DNA of 64,000 nucleotides from assembly GCF_030530945.1 (NCBI RefSeq), contig NZ_JAUMTZ010000001.1, positions 206,546-270,545 on the forward strand, given 5' to 3'. The notes beneath the pieces are model-generated. The model made no database searches. It saw nothing but the letters and a program-made list of their open reading frames with translations, and was not told the DNA's origin. Shown piece by piece: positions 50,822 to 59,510 of this stretch (within the stretch, counting starts at the first letter, position 1; each line of letters begins with the position of its first letter). The translations under genes were made by a program, and so were the position numbers. The stretch is from Kocuria sp. (lineage in GTDB: Bacteria > Actinomycetota > Actinomycetes > Actinomycetales > Micrococcaceae).

Positions 50822-51589
50822 ATGACTGAGCTGCAGACCGTCACGCGCACCGTGGACCTCGCCGACCTCTCCCGGGAGAACGGGGGGTCGCAGCACCTCC
50901 GCGCGTTCGTGGCCGAGCCCGCCACCCCGGGCCCCAGGCCGGGGGTGGTGCTGGTGATGGAGATCTTCGGTGTCAACGACGACATGCGCGCCCACGCCGA
51001 GCGCATCGCGGGCTGGGGGTACACGGTGGTGGTCCCGGACCTCTACTCGGACGGCGGCGCCCGGCGGTGCCTCGTGGCCACGATGCGCTCCCTCACCACC
51101 GGCACGGGCAAGGCCGTGGCGGACATCGAATCGGCCCGGCGGTGGCTGGAGCTGCAGCCGCAGGTCACCGACGCCGTGGGCATCATCGGCTTCTGCATGG
51201 GCGGTGGGTTCGCACTGCTCACGTGCGACCGCGAGCGCTATGCCGTGGCCAGCGCCAACTACGGCCGTGTCCCCGAGGACCTGGGGCACGCCTGCCCCGT
51301 GGTGGGCTCCTACGGCGCCAGGGACCGGCAGAACCCGGACGCCGCGCGACACCTGCGGGACCGGTTGGAGAAGGCCGGTGTGGCCCACGACGTCCGCGAG
51401 TACCCGGACTCCGGCCACGCCTTCCTCAACGACTCCCTCCCCGGCCCTCGCGCGCTCGCCCCGCTGTGGCACGTCGCCGGTTTCGGCGGATCCCGCGAGG
51501 ACGCGGAGGACGCCTGGGCCCGGATCGAGCGCTACTTCGCGGCCCACCTGAAGCAGACCCCGGGCACCGCGGGCACCGCGACGGCGTGA
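50822..51589 (+). CDS. Dienelactone hydrolase family protein
   Basis: Alpha/beta hydrolase, 255 residues. Nucleophile Cys in IIGFCMGGGFAL, Glu in LVMEIFGVNDDMRAHAERIAGWGY, and His in YPDSGHAFLND; the Cys-His-Asp triad is as in carboxymethylenebutenolidase. Substrate unproven; many actinobacterial members are not in aromatic pathways. Likely leaderless. Converges on tgt with 37 bases between. Confidence 0.88.
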   Translation: MTELQTVTRTVDLADLSRENGGSQHLRAFVAEPATPGPRPGVVLVMEIFGVNDDMRAHAERIAGWGYTVVVPDLYSDGGARRCLVATMRSLTTGTGKAVADIESARRWLELQPQVTDAVGIIGFCMGGGFALLTCDRERYAVASANYGRVPEDLGHACPVVGSYGARDRQNPDAARHLRDRLEKAGVAHDVREYPDSGHAFLNDSLPGPRALAPLWHVAGFGGSREDAEDAWARIERYFAAHLKQTPGTAGTATA

Positions 51590-51626
51590 GCCACGCCGGG
51601 TTCCCAGCCCCGCGGCGTCGTCGTCC

Positions 51627-52913
51627 TCAGGCGCTCGGCTGGGTGGTGCCGTAGTAGGTGCCCAGGAAGTCGTCCCGGTACTCGAAGTAGGTGCCCGCCT
51701 CGATGGCGGCGCGGGCGCCGGCCACGAGGTCCAGGACGAAGCGCTCGTTGTGGATGGACGCCAGAGTGGCGGCGTTGCGCTCCTTGGACTTGAACAGGTG
51801 CCGCAGGTACGCGCGGGTGTAGTGCGTGCAGGTGTAGCAGGGGCAGGTGTCCGAGATGGGCGTGAAGTCCCGCTTGAAGCGGATGTTCGTGAGGTTGAAC
51901 CGGCCCGTGGGGGAGTAGACCGCGGAGGAGCGGGCCACGCGGGTGGGGGAGACGCAGTCGAAGGTGTCCACGCCGTTGTCGATGGCGGTGAAGATGTCGT
52001 CCGGCTCGGAGATGCCCAGCAGGTGCTTGGGGGTGTTCTCCGGCAGCTCCTCCGTGCACCAGCGCACGATCGTGCCCAGCTGCGACTTCTCCAGTGCGCC
52101 GCCGATGCCGAAGCCGTCGAAGCCCATCCCGGAGAGGTCCCGGCACGCCTTGCGGCGCAGGTCCTCGTACTGCGCGCCCTGGATCACGCCGAACAGCGCC
52201 TGGTACGGCTTGGCGGCACGCTCCTCCGTGAGACGGCGGTGCTCGGCCACGCAGCGCAGCGCCCACTTCCGGGTGCGCTCCAGGGCGGTCTCCTGGTACT
52301 CGCGGGAGTTGTGCAGGGTGGTGAGCTCGTCGAACGCGAACATGATGTCCGCGCCGATGTTGTGCTGCACCCGCATGGATACCTCGGGGGTGAAGCGGTG
52401 CAGGTCCCCGTTGAGGTAGGAGCGGAACCACACGCCGTCGTCGTCCACGCGCGCCATGCGCTTCTGCCCCGGGGCTGTGTGGGTGTCCCCCAGGGGGCTG
52501 GCCACGGCGGTCATGTCGATGACCTTCCCGAGCCCCGATCCCAGGGACATCACCTGGAACCCGCCGGAGTCCGTGAACGTGGGGTGCGGCCAGTTCATGA
52601 AGGTGCTCAGCCCGCCGGCCTCGTCCAGGACGTCGTCCCCGGGCTGCAGGAACAGGTGGTAGGCGTTGGCGAGCATGGCCTGTGCGCCCTCCGCCGCCAT
52701 GGACTCGGGGAGCACGGCCTTCACCGCCGCCTGGGTGGCCACCGGGATGAACGCGGGGGTCTGGATCTGTCCGTGCGGGGTGGTGATGGTGCCCGTGCGG
52801 GCCTGGAACTGTCCGCCGTTCTCCCGCACGCGCTGCGGGGTGGCGGAGCCGCCGTCACGCAGTCTGGTGTGGAGCTCGAAGCTGAACGGGGGCGCGGATT
52901 CTGAGGCTGGCAC
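51627..52913 (-). CDS. tgt: tRNA-guanine transglycosylase
   Basis: Exchanges G34 for a deazaguanine precursor in GUN-anticodon tRNAs. 428 residues. Catalytic Asp in TFTDSGGFQVMSLG, nucleophile Asp in VDTFDCVSPTRVAR, and zinc site CPCYTCTHYTRAYLRHLF. The N-terminal ~25 residues precede the conserved GQFQARTGTITTPHGQIQTPAFIPV. GTG at 52913 is six bases after CACAAT, so translation may be leaderless. With the YhhQ transporter it forms a queuosine salvage pair; no synthesis genes are in view. Confidence 0.95.
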   Translation of the reverse strand: MPASESAPPFSFELHTRLRDGGSATPQRVRENGGQFQARTGTITTPHGQIQTPAFIPVATQAAVKAVLPESMAAEGAQAMLANAYHLFLQPGDDVLDEAGGLSTFMNWPHPTFTDSGGFQVMSLGSGLGKVIDMTAVASPLGDTHTAPGQKRMARVDDDGVWFRSYLNGDLHRFTPEVSMRVQHNIGADIMFAFDELTTLHNSREYQETALERTRKWALRCVAEHRRLTEERAAKPYQALFGVIQGAQYEDLRRKACRDLSGMGFDGFGIGGALEKSQLGTIVRWCTEELPENTPKHLLGISEPDDIFTAIDNGVDTFDCVSPTRVARSSAVYSPTGRFNLTNIRFKRDFTPISDTCPCYTCTHYTRAYLRHLFKSKERNAATLASIHNERFVLDLVAGARAAIEAGTYFEYRDDFLGTYYGTTQPSA

Positions 52914-52914
52914 C

Positions 52915-52956
52915 CCACCATTGTGCCGGGTCGCGGCCGCAGCGGGACAATGGTGG
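52915..52956. promoter_or_regulatory. Symmetric divergent promoter region of tgt and FUSC-like gene
   Basis: CCACCATTGT and its exact complement ACAATGGTGG lie 22 bases apart. Each contains the -10-like ACAAT facing outward, so this is either a paired promoter or an operator for both genes. Confidence 0.45.
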
Positions 52957-52986
52957 TGTCCCCGTTCCCGAACCAGAAGGTCGTGC

Positions 52987-54063
52987 GTGCCCCCGGTGAG
53001 TCAGGTGTCCCAGTTCTTCCACGTTCCGCCGTCCCAGCGGGACCACGTCCCCGCGGCGCGCATCGCGCTGTCCGTGGCCATCCCGCTGCTGGCGCTGCTC
53101 GCCACGGACCGCACGGACCTCGCGATCTACGCGGCGTTCGGGGCGTTCACCTCCATCTACGCGCGCAACGAGCCGATCGGGGCGCGGTTCAAGCACCAGG
53201 CCCAGGCCGGGGCCATCATCACCGCGTGCGTGGTGCTGGGAACCCTGCTGAGCACCCTGCACACCCCGCAGCCCCTGGTCCTGCTCGTGACCGCCGTGGT
53301 GGCGGGGCTGGGAGCCCTGCTGGCGGCCCACCTCACGCTGAAGCCCGCGGGCTCGCTGTTCTTCATCTTCGCGGTGGGGGCCATCGGCACCCTGCCGCAG
53401 GCCGCCCCGGTGTGGGAGGCGGGGCTGATCGCGGCCGCCTCCGCGGCACTGTCCACGGTGCTGGGGCTGGCGTTCCGCTGGGTGGGGGAGGGCGTGCGCG
53501 GACCCGTCACGCCCGTGCCCGTGCACCACGGCCTGACCACAGCCCAGCTGTGGGCCCACGCGGGCCGGTTCTTCCTGGCCACCGCTGTGGCCGGTGGTCT
53601 GGGACTGCTGAGCGGACTGTCACACAGCTACTGGGCCATGGTGGCGGCCGCCGCCCCCATCGCCGCCCCCGACCTCTCCGCCCGCCTGCAGCGCGGCGTG
53701 CACCGCGTGGTGGGCACCCTGGGAGGCGTGGGCGTCACGGCGTTCCTGCTGTCCCTGCAGCTGCAGCCGTGGCACATTGTGGTGTTCGTGATCATCCTGC
53801 AGTTCCTGGGGGAGCTGTTCGTGGGCCGCAACTACTCGGTGGCACTGCTGTTCATCACACCGCTCGCGCTGCTCATGACGCAGCTGGCCGCCCCCAGCGG
53901 CGAGTACACGTCCCTGCTGCAGGCCCGCGCGCTGGAGACCGTGATCGGGGCCGCCTGCGGGCTGGCTGTGGTCTACGTGTTCCGCTCCCGTGAGGAGCGG
54001 ATCGCGGACACCCAGGCGGTGCCGCTGATCCGTCAGGCCACGGGCGCCCGGGACGGGGACTGA
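52987..54063 (+). CDS. FUSC-family membrane protein
   Basis: 358 residues with two blocks of hydrophobic segments (about 25-170 and 190-345), the fusaric-acid-resistance/aromatic-acid-exporter-like fold. Features: ARIALSVAIPLLALLATDRTDLAIYAAFGAFTSIYARNEP, and SHSYWAMVAAAAPIAAPDLSARLQRGVHRVVGTLGGV in the second half, matching the FUSC domain W-A-x-x-T/A-x-x. Substrate unknown. GTG at 52987 follows AGAAGG. Convergent with the Nudix gene, 3 bases apart. Confidence 0.82.
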   Translation: MPPVSQVSQFFHVPPSQRDHVPAARIALSVAIPLLALLATDRTDLAIYAAFGAFTSIYARNEPIGARFKHQAQAGAIITACVVLGTLLSTLHTPQPLVLLVTAVVAGLGALLAAHLTLKPAGSLFFIFAVGAIGTLPQAAPVWEAGLIAAASAALSTVLGLAFRWVGEGVRGPVTPVPVHHGLTTAQLWAHAGRFFLATAVAGGLGLLSGLSHSYWAMVAAAAPIAAPDLSARLQRGVHRVVGTLGGVGVTAFLLSLQLQPWHIVVFVIILQFLGELFVGRNYSVALLFITPLALLMTQLAAPSGEYTSLLQARALETVIGAACGLAVVYVFRSREERIADTQAVPLIRQATGARDGD

Positions 54064-54066
54064 GTC

Positions 54067-54609
54067 TCAGCGCCCCCAGCCGGCGTGGGCGATGGCCTGG
54101 CGGACCAGATCCTCGCGCCCGCCCTCGAACTCCTCCTGGACGTCCAGGGAGAGGGCCTCGTCCGGGGTCATCCAGGACAGCTGCAGGGCGTCCTGGCGGG
54201 GTTCGCACTCACCGCGCACGGGAACGATGTAGCTCAGCGCCACGGCGTGCTGGCGGTCGTCGGTCAGTCCCGTCTCCGAGGGGGACGGGAAGAACTCGGA
54301 CACGGCGAACGGCACCGTGGTGGAGGGCATCTGGGGCATCGCCAGCGGCCCCAGGTCCTTCTCCAGGTGGCGCAGCAGGGCCGCGCGCACCGTCTCCCGG
54401 TACATCACGCGCCCCGAGACGAACGTGCGGACCATGCGGCCCTCGTCGGTGGCGGTGAGCAGCAGACCGATCTCGGAGAGGCACCCCAGCGGGTCCAGGC
54501 GCACGGGAATGGCCTGCACGTACACGATGGGCAGCGAGGCGCGGGCTCGGTTGAGGTCCTCCTCGCTGAGCCAGCCAGGGTTCGGGTCCGGGGTGCGTAC
54601 TGAACTCAT
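54067..54609 (-). CDS. Nudix-like protein (DUF4916)
   Basis: 180 residues, actinobacterial Nudix-fold family. It reads GWLSEEDLNRARASLPIVYVQAIPVRLDPLGCLSEIGLLLTATDEGRMVRTFVSGRVMYRETVRAALLRHLEKDLGP; the Nudix box is degenerate (R-E-T-x-x-A..L-x-x-x-x-x-x), so hydrolase activity is doubtful. ATG at 54609 is a good family start. Followed by the GH76 gene upstream on the same strand at 62 bases. Confidence 0.8.
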   Translation of the reverse strand: MSSVRTPDPNPGWLSEEDLNRARASLPIVYVQAIPVRLDPLGCLSEIGLLLTATDEGRMVRTFVSGRVMYRETVRAALLRHLEKDLGPLAMPQMPSTTVPFAVSEFFPSPSETGLTDDRQHAVALSYIVPVRGECEPRQDALQLSWMTPDEALSLDVQEEFEGGREDLVRQAIAHAGWGR

Positions 54610-54671
54610 GGTTCGTTTCTACCCTCGCCACACCCCTGCGGGCCAGGCTCGCTCCGCGTGACGCGCCCGGT

Positions 54672-55844
54672 TCAGCCTTCAGCCGAACGCGCGGCCGCCT
54701 CCAGCACCGTCCAGGCCTGCACCTGCGTGCCCAGCTCCACGGGGGCGCCCACGCGCTGGGCCTGGTTCGCGTGCTGGGACGGCTCGGGGGAGAACACCGC
54801 CACGGTCTCGCCTCCCGTGGCGCCCGGCCGGGAGAAGTCCTCGGCCGGGTCGAACTCTCGGCGCCCGTCCCACAGTGCGTCCGCCGTGGCGGCCACCAGG
54901 GTCCGCGCGGTCTCCCGCGCCTCGGCATCCAGAGCGGACGACGCCGCCGCCTCGCCCAGATAGCGCGCCAGGATCCCCGTGAACAGCCCGGCGTCCCCGC
55001 CGCCCTGCCCCTTCAGCACGGGGAGGTCGTGGGGCCCGGGCACCGTGAACTCCCGGGCGGCGCCGTGGACGAGGGCCGTGGCGCGCGACAGCCACAGCTG
55101 CTTCTCCTGCGGGTTCGTGACGTGCTCGGCCAGCTCCAGCACGCCACCCAGCACCGGGCCGCCGTTGTAGGTGTACACGTGCGGGTCCACCGCGGTGACC
55201 TCCGAACCGGAACCGGCCGCGACCATGCGGATGCCGTCCAGGAACACTCCCCGTTCGGCGTCGAAGAGGGTGTCGAAGAGCCACGTGAGCAGCTCCTGTG
55301 CCTGCTCCACCCGGTGCATCCGCAGGAAGGTCAGCGCCACCGGGGCGGTGGACGCGGTGTTCTTGTAGTCCCGGGTCATGTTCCACCACGTCCCGCCGCC
55401 CAGGTTCGCGTCGCATCCGGACTCCAGGCGCTTCGCCAGCGCCACGCCGGCGTCCTGCACTGCGCGCGTGGTGGCGCCCGTGGCCGCCACGTCCTCGTCG
55501 CGCAGCCGCCCCAGCGCGAGCGCGAGCCAGGCCATGTCGTCGAAGAACACGTTGTGCGTCACCCGCCCGCCGCTGTGCACGGCGATGCCCCGCAGCAGCT
55601 GGTGGGCGCGTGCCCGGGCGCGGTCGGCGTCCTCCGCATGGCCGGCCAGGCGCTCGCGGGTGGCGGCGTCCACGAAGGAGTCCAGCAGGTGCGCCTGCCA
55701 CCAGTAGTGCCACGGGCCGCGGCGCGGGTGCGGGAACGCCACGGCGCCCAGGTACGTGCCCGGCACGTGGAAGGCCCGCGAGCCGAAGAGGCGGTCCACG
55801 GAGCGGGCGGCCGTGGCGGCGCGGTGGGCGGGGGACTCGGACAT
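54672..55844 (-). CDS. Glycoside hydrolase family 76 protein
   Basis: Alpha-1,6-mannanase-like fold, 390 residues, with no signal peptide, so probably cytosolic. Catalytic Asp pair in VFFDDMAWLALALGRL; other GH76 landmarks are WHYWWQAHLLDSFVDA, GGGTWWNMTRDYKNTASTAPVALTF, and VYTYNGGPVLGGVLEL. ATG at 55844 follows AGGAG. Substrate could be mannan/lipomannan fragments; this is family knowledge, not visible in sequence. Confidence 0.88.
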   Translation of the reverse strand: MSESPAHRAATAARSVDRLFGSRAFHVPGTYLGAVAFPHPRRGPWHYWWQAHLLDSFVDAATRERLAGHAEDADRARARAHQLLRGIAVHSGGRVTHNVFFDDMAWLALALGRLRDEDVAATGATTRAVQDAGVALAKRLESGCDANLGGGTWWNMTRDYKNTASTAPVALTFLRMHRVEQAQELLTWLFDTLFDAERGVFLDGIRMVAAGSGSEVTAVDPHVYTYNGGPVLGGVLELAEHVTNPQEKQLWLSRATALVHGAAREFTVPGPHDLPVLKGQGGGDAGLFTGILARYLGEAAASSALDAEARETARTLVAATADALWDGRREFDPAEDFSRPGATGGETVAVFSPEPSQHANQAQRVGAPVELGTQVQAWTVLEAAARSAEG

Positions 55845-56050
55845 CGCGGTGCTCCTGCGGGACGTGGCGGGGGTGTGGCAGAAGCCTACCGGGGGTGGTG
55901 GATCGGGGCCTGGTCGACCGGGTGGCAACCCCAAGCCCGCTTCCGGCGCGGCCCCGACGCGTTCGCCGGTGCGTGGTCGACGTCCCCGGGCTGAGGTGCG
56001 GGACCTCGGGGAGGGGTCTGGCGGCGTCGTTCGCAGGTATGCGCGGTGGC

Positions 56051-56974
56051 TCAGGACTGCGTGAGGATCTCCTCGATGCCCTGACGGTACGTGGTGACCT
56101 GGAACTCGGGGAAGCGTTCCGCGAACCGGGACGTGTCGAAGAGGTTGTCCCCGCGGTAGCGCGGCAGCAGCTCGTTGGCCTCTCGCAGTCCGGACGAGAA
56201 CCGCGCGCCGGCCGCGAACACAGCGCGGGGGAGCACCGTGTACCCGATCCTTCGGCCCGTGATCTCCGAGGCGATCTCGACCATCTGGCGGTACGTGAGC
56301 CGGTCCTGGTCGATCGGCAGGTGCCAGGTCTGGCCGTAGGCGTCAGGGGTGTTGCCCAGCAGGGCGAGCGCCCGGCTCGCGTCCGGGGTCCAGATCAGGG
56401 AGCGTCGCGTGTCCGCGCTGACGGGCACGAACGGCCGCCTGCCCGCGCGGATGCGGTCGAAGATGAGCGCGTTGGTCCAGCTCTTGGTCTTGCCCGGCCC
56501 GTAGAACTCCGGTGCGCGGCCGATCAGGGCCTCAACGGTCCCGGCGCGCATTTCCGCCAGCAGCATGGTCGCGATCTCGGCGCGCACCGCGCCCTTGCGG
56601 CCGTGGGGCGCGAACGCGGTGTCCTCGGTCTGCGGCTCGGGCGTCCCCGCGTACATGTAGGTGTTGTCGAAGAACACGAGCTTTGCGCCGTGCTCCTTCA
56701 CCGCCGCGAGGGTGTTGCGCATCATCGCGGGGAACTTCTCCTCCCACAGCCCGGAGTCCATGGGCAGGCCCACGGTGAGGTAGACGACGTCGCTGCCCGC
56801 CACTGCGCGCGAGGTCGCCTCCGCGTCGGTGAGGTCTGCGGCCACCAGCTCGTCGGTGCCGTTGACCTGGGATGGGTGGCGGCTCACCAGCCGGATGTCG
56901 TGCGTGTGGTGGCGGTGCAGCTCGCGGGCGAGCTCGTCCGCGATGGGTCCGCCGGCTCCGAGGATGGTCTGCAT
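56051..56974 (-). CDS. NAD-dependent epimerase/dehydratase family (extended SDR)
   Basis: 307 residues. Rossmann motif TILGAGGPIADELARELHRH, conserved LVAADLTDAEATSRAVAGSDVVYLTVGLPM, and a catalytic-like YMYAGTPEPQTEDT segment, which places the Tyr differently from classical YxxxK; the enzyme may bind a nucleotide without classical SDR catalysis. ATG at 56974 follows AAGGA; a frame start at 56995 is less favourable. Downstream of the acetoacetate-decarboxylase-like gene in one operon, 66 bases apart. Confidence 0.82.
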   Translation of the reverse strand: MQTILGAGGPIADELARELHRHHTHDIRLVSRHPSQVNGTDELVAADLTDAEATSRAVAGSDVVYLTVGLPMDSGLWEEKFPAMMRNTLAAVKEHGAKLVFFDNTYMYAGTPEPQTEDTAFAPHGRKGAVRAEIATMLLAEMRAGTVEALIGRAPEFYGPGKTKSWTNALIFDRIRAGRRPFVPVSADTRRSLIWTPDASRALALLGNTPDAYGQTWHLPIDQDRLTYRQMVEIASEITGRRIGYTVLPRAVFAAGARFSSGLREANELLPRYRGDNLFDTSRFAERFPEFQVTTYRQGIEEILTQS

Positions 56975-57040
56975 GGGTGGTCCTTCCGATGGCATTTTCT
57001 GTGAACGCAGATGTTCTGGGCGCTGCTGTCCGGCCCGTGC

Positions 57041-57946
57041 CTAGACCGAGATGACGGTGGGCATGTGCAGGGCGGCCTGGGCGGAGGTCGTGGCGTCGAA
57101 CGAGAGGGTCCGGACCGGCCGCAGGGAGCGGATGTCGTCGGAGACCCGTCCACGCCCGAGGCTCAGTCGCACGTCCTTCGGCAGCACCCTGGTGCCCGTG
57201 GCCAGGACATTCGTCTGATTGAACGTGGAGTGCCACGCGCCCTCGACCTGCGTGTAGGAGGTCAGGGAGGAGACGCGTGTGCCACTCGGGTGGCGTTTCT
57301 GCCCAGGCGTTGGGGCCGAGAGCTCGAGGTCGGTGCCGCCGTCCTCGGCGCCGATCCGTGCGGCCGTCCGCTGCTCGTCCACCGTGACGTCGATGGGGGC
57401 CACCCACTTGGGGAACCCGTAGCCGTCGTGTCCTCGCACCTGCGCGATCTCCGTGTTCACGGGCAGGGACAGCACGTAGGCGTGCAGGTGGTTGTTCTTC
57501 AGCGCGGCCAGGGTGTCCACCGCTCCGAAGCGCCCGTGCCGGGGTGGTTTCACGGCGATCCCCACGGCGGCCTCGGTGTAGAAGTCGATGTCCGCGACGT
57601 CGTACCGGAAGAGCATGAGGGAGGCCAGCCCGAACCCCGGGGCGATCTCCAGGGGGTCGAGCTCCCCGGGGAGGCGGCGCCGAAGGGCCCTGGTGGGAGC
57701 AAGCATGCTCAGTCGGGCGCTGGACATCGCGTAGTAGAAGTTGGGCGTCCACGTGGTGCCGATCCTGGAGGCGACCTCGGTCTTCGGCTGGTCCCGGAAG
57801 AAGTCCACACCCGGCACGCGGGAGTCCTGGGCGACCACGTCCAGATCGGTCTGCATCCGGTACCTGTCGTACAGCCCGCCCCGCGGGACCGTCACGGTGC
57901 GGTCTCCGAGGGCGATGTTCACGGTGTCATCCTGGTGCGCCGTCAT
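57041..57946 (-). CDS. Acetoacetate decarboxylase family protein
   Basis: 301 residues of the ADC fold. The Schiff-base lysine is in HDGYGFPKWVAPID, and the pocket glutamates are likely in the EIAPGFGL/NTEIAQVRG segments. Many ADC-like proteins are dehydratases or aldolases rather than decarboxylases, so the reaction is open. ATG at 57946 follows AGGAAG; a TTG at 57979 is unlikely. Controlled by the promoter and operators between it and the TetR gene. Confidence 0.85.
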   Translation of the reverse strand: MTAHQDDTVNIALGDRTVTVPRGGLYDRYRMQTDLDVVAQDSRVPGVDFFRDQPKTEVASRIGTTWTPNFYYAMSSARLSMLAPTRALRRRLPGELDPLEIAPGFGLASLMLFRYDVADIDFYTEAAVGIAVKPPRHGRFGAVDTLAALKNNHLHAYVLSLPVNTEIAQVRGHDGYGFPKWVAPIDVTVDEQRTAARIGAEDGGTDLELSAPTPGQKRHPSGTRVSSLTSYTQVEGAWHSTFNQTNVLATGTRVLPKDVRLSLGRGRVSDDIRSLRPVRTLSFDATTSAQAALHMPTVISV

Positions 57947-57995
57947 GGCGACCACTTCCTCTTCCTGCTGGGTTCTCAACCGGTGCTCACCGGTG

Positions 57996-58034
57996 TGTGA
58001 ACACTGTAAACATCATATGTTGACAGTGTCAACA
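57996..58034 (-). promoter_or_regulatory. Promoter with two TetR-type operators upstream of the ADC gene
   Basis: Minus-strand TTGACA (58032-58027), 18-base spacer, TACAGT (58008-58003). The perfect palindrome TGTTGACAGTGTCAACA (58018-58034) covers the -35 and a degenerate version, TGTGAACACTGTAAACA (57996-58012), covers the -10. Confidence 0.7.
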
Positions 58035-58053
58035 GGGGTGGCTGGCCTGCCGC

Positions 58054-58644
58054 CTACGCATCCTCCCCCGCTGGTGCGGACGGCAGGATCGCGGAGAATG
58101 CGCCGGTCACACGGGCGTCCAGCTCCTCGGGGGTGGTGACCGGGAGCTGACCGCTCAGGAACAGGGAGGCCAGGCCGTGCGCCATGGACCAGCTGGCGGT
58201 TGTGAGCCCATAGGTGTCCGCCTGCGGATAGTGCTCGGCCACGGTCCCCTCCAGCAGGGAGAAGACCTCCGCGGACGCGGGGAGGCGGTCGTCCCCGCAG
58301 GTCGAGATGGAGAACATGAGGTCGTAGAGTGCGGGGTTCTCCGCGGCAAAGCGCACGTAGGCCACCGCGAGGTCCGTGAGGACCTGCGAGCGCGGCGTCG
58401 AGTGTGCGAGCACGTTCTCCATGCGCCGCTTCATGGTCTCGAAGCCGGTGCTGGCCATTGCGGCCTCGAGGTGGGCCTTGTCCGGGAAGTGCCGGTACGG
58501 CGCTGTCTGGGAGACCCCCACCTCGCGGGCGACGGCTCGCAGCGAGAAGCGCTCCCCCCTCTCGAGCATGGCGATCCCCGCCGCCACGAGGGCGGGGCGG
58601 AGGTTCCCGTGGTGGTGTGACTGCTTGTCCTCGGTGGTTGACAC
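58054..58644 (-). CDS. TetR-family regulator of the ADC cluster
   Basis: 196 residues. HTH: SLRAVAREVGVSQTAPYRHFPDKAHLEAAMA, with the TetR YRHFPDK signature; the C-terminal domain (TetR_C-like WHG: ALYDLMFS..) resembles the WHG-domain subgroup. GTG at 58644 follows AAGGAAAGAAG. Related palindromes lie at its own promoter and at the ADC promoter, so it is probably autoregulated and the repressor of ADC-SDR; the divergent DJ-1 gene shares the upstream site. Confidence 0.87.
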   Translation of the reverse strand: MSTTEDKQSHHHGNLRPALVAAGIAMLERGERFSLRAVAREVGVSQTAPYRHFPDKAHLEAAMASTGFETMKRRMENVLAHSTPRSQVLTDLAVAYVRFAAENPALYDLMFSISTCGDDRLPASAEVFSLLEGTVAEHYPQADTYGLTTASWSMAHGLASLFLSGQLPVTTPEELDARVTGAFSAILPSAPAGEDA

Positions 58645-58661
58645 ACGAACTTCTTTCCTTA

Positions 58662-58680
58662 AAGTTGACAGTGAACACTT
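58662..58680. promoter_or_regulatory. TetR-type operator between TetR and DJ-1 genes
   Basis: AAGTTGACAGTGAACACTT, sharing the core GTTGACAGTG with the perfect palindrome at 58018-58034. It contains a plus-strand TTGACA. Confidence 0.6.
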
Positions 58681-58778
58681 TAGGCCCCGGTGGCGTCGCG
58701 CGCCACCGCCGCTGCACGCGGGCACGGCTGCGGACAGGAACCGCCACGCCAGGGGCACCCCCACGAAAGGACACGCCC

Positions 58779-59477
58779 ATGACCGAGGTACTGTTCGTCG
58801 TCACCGCAGCCAGCGGCTGGACGCTCAAGGACGGCACGGTGCACCCCACCGGGTACTGGGCCGAGGAGCTGGCGGAACCGCACCGGCTCTTCGCCGAGGC
58901 GGGATGGAGCATCACGGTGGCCACGCCCGGGGGAGTCGCTCCCACGCTCGACGAGTTGAGCCTGGGCGTCGCGGGCGGGCTGCCGAAGCGCCGCAAGGAG
59001 GTACGTGCGTACCTCAACTCCATCCGGGAGCAGCTCGACCACCCCGTGCCTCTCGACCGGGTGGACGAGTCCGAGTACGACCTCGTGTTCTACCCCGGTG
59101 GCCACGGTCCCATGGAGGACCTCGCCTTCGACCCCGTCTCGGGAGAGCTGCTGCGGAAGCGGCTCGCATCCGGCAAGCCGCTCGCCCTGTTGTGCCACGC
59201 CCCCGTCGCCGTGCTGGCCGCCGCGAACGAGGACGGCAGCAACCCCTTCGCCGGCAGGCGGATGACGGGGCTGTCCAACACGGAGGAACGCCTGAACACC
59301 TTCGGGTGGAAGGCCAAGTGGTACCTGCAGGATGCCCTCACGGAGGCCGGGATCGACTACCGCAAGGGGCTCCTGCCGCTGCGCCCCTTCGTGGAGGTGG
59401 ACGGTGCGCTCTACACGGGTCAGAACCCGCAGTCCGCGGACGCGCTCGCGGAGCGGATCCTCGCGGACCTCGCCTGA
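58779..59477 (+). CDS. DJ-1/PfpI family (class I GATase-like) protein
   Basis: 232 residues of the HSP31-like branch, glyoxalase III/deglycase or chaperone. Nucleophile Cys in ALLCHAPVAVL, and oxyanion/Glu region in YPGGHGPMEDLAFDP. The N-terminus VLFVVTAASGWTLKDGTVHPTGYWAEELAEPHRLF is diagnostic for the HchA-like group. ATG at 58779 follows AAAGGA. Divergent from the TetR gene and probably under its control. Reactive-carbonyl handling would fit with ADC-like and SDR enzymes. Confidence 0.88.
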   Translation: MTEVLFVVTAASGWTLKDGTVHPTGYWAEELAEPHRLFAEAGWSITVATPGGVAPTLDELSLGVAGGLPKRRKEVRAYLNSIREQLDHPVPLDRVDESEYDLVFYPGGHGPMEDLAFDPVSGELLRKRLASGKPLALLCHAPVAVLAAANEDGSNPFAGRRMTGLSNTEERLNTFGWKAKWYLQDALTEAGIDYRKGLLPLRPFVEVDGALYTGQNPQSADALAERILADLA

Positions 59478-59510
59478 CCCACGACGCCGCCTGCCCCGTC
59501 TGGCAGGGGT

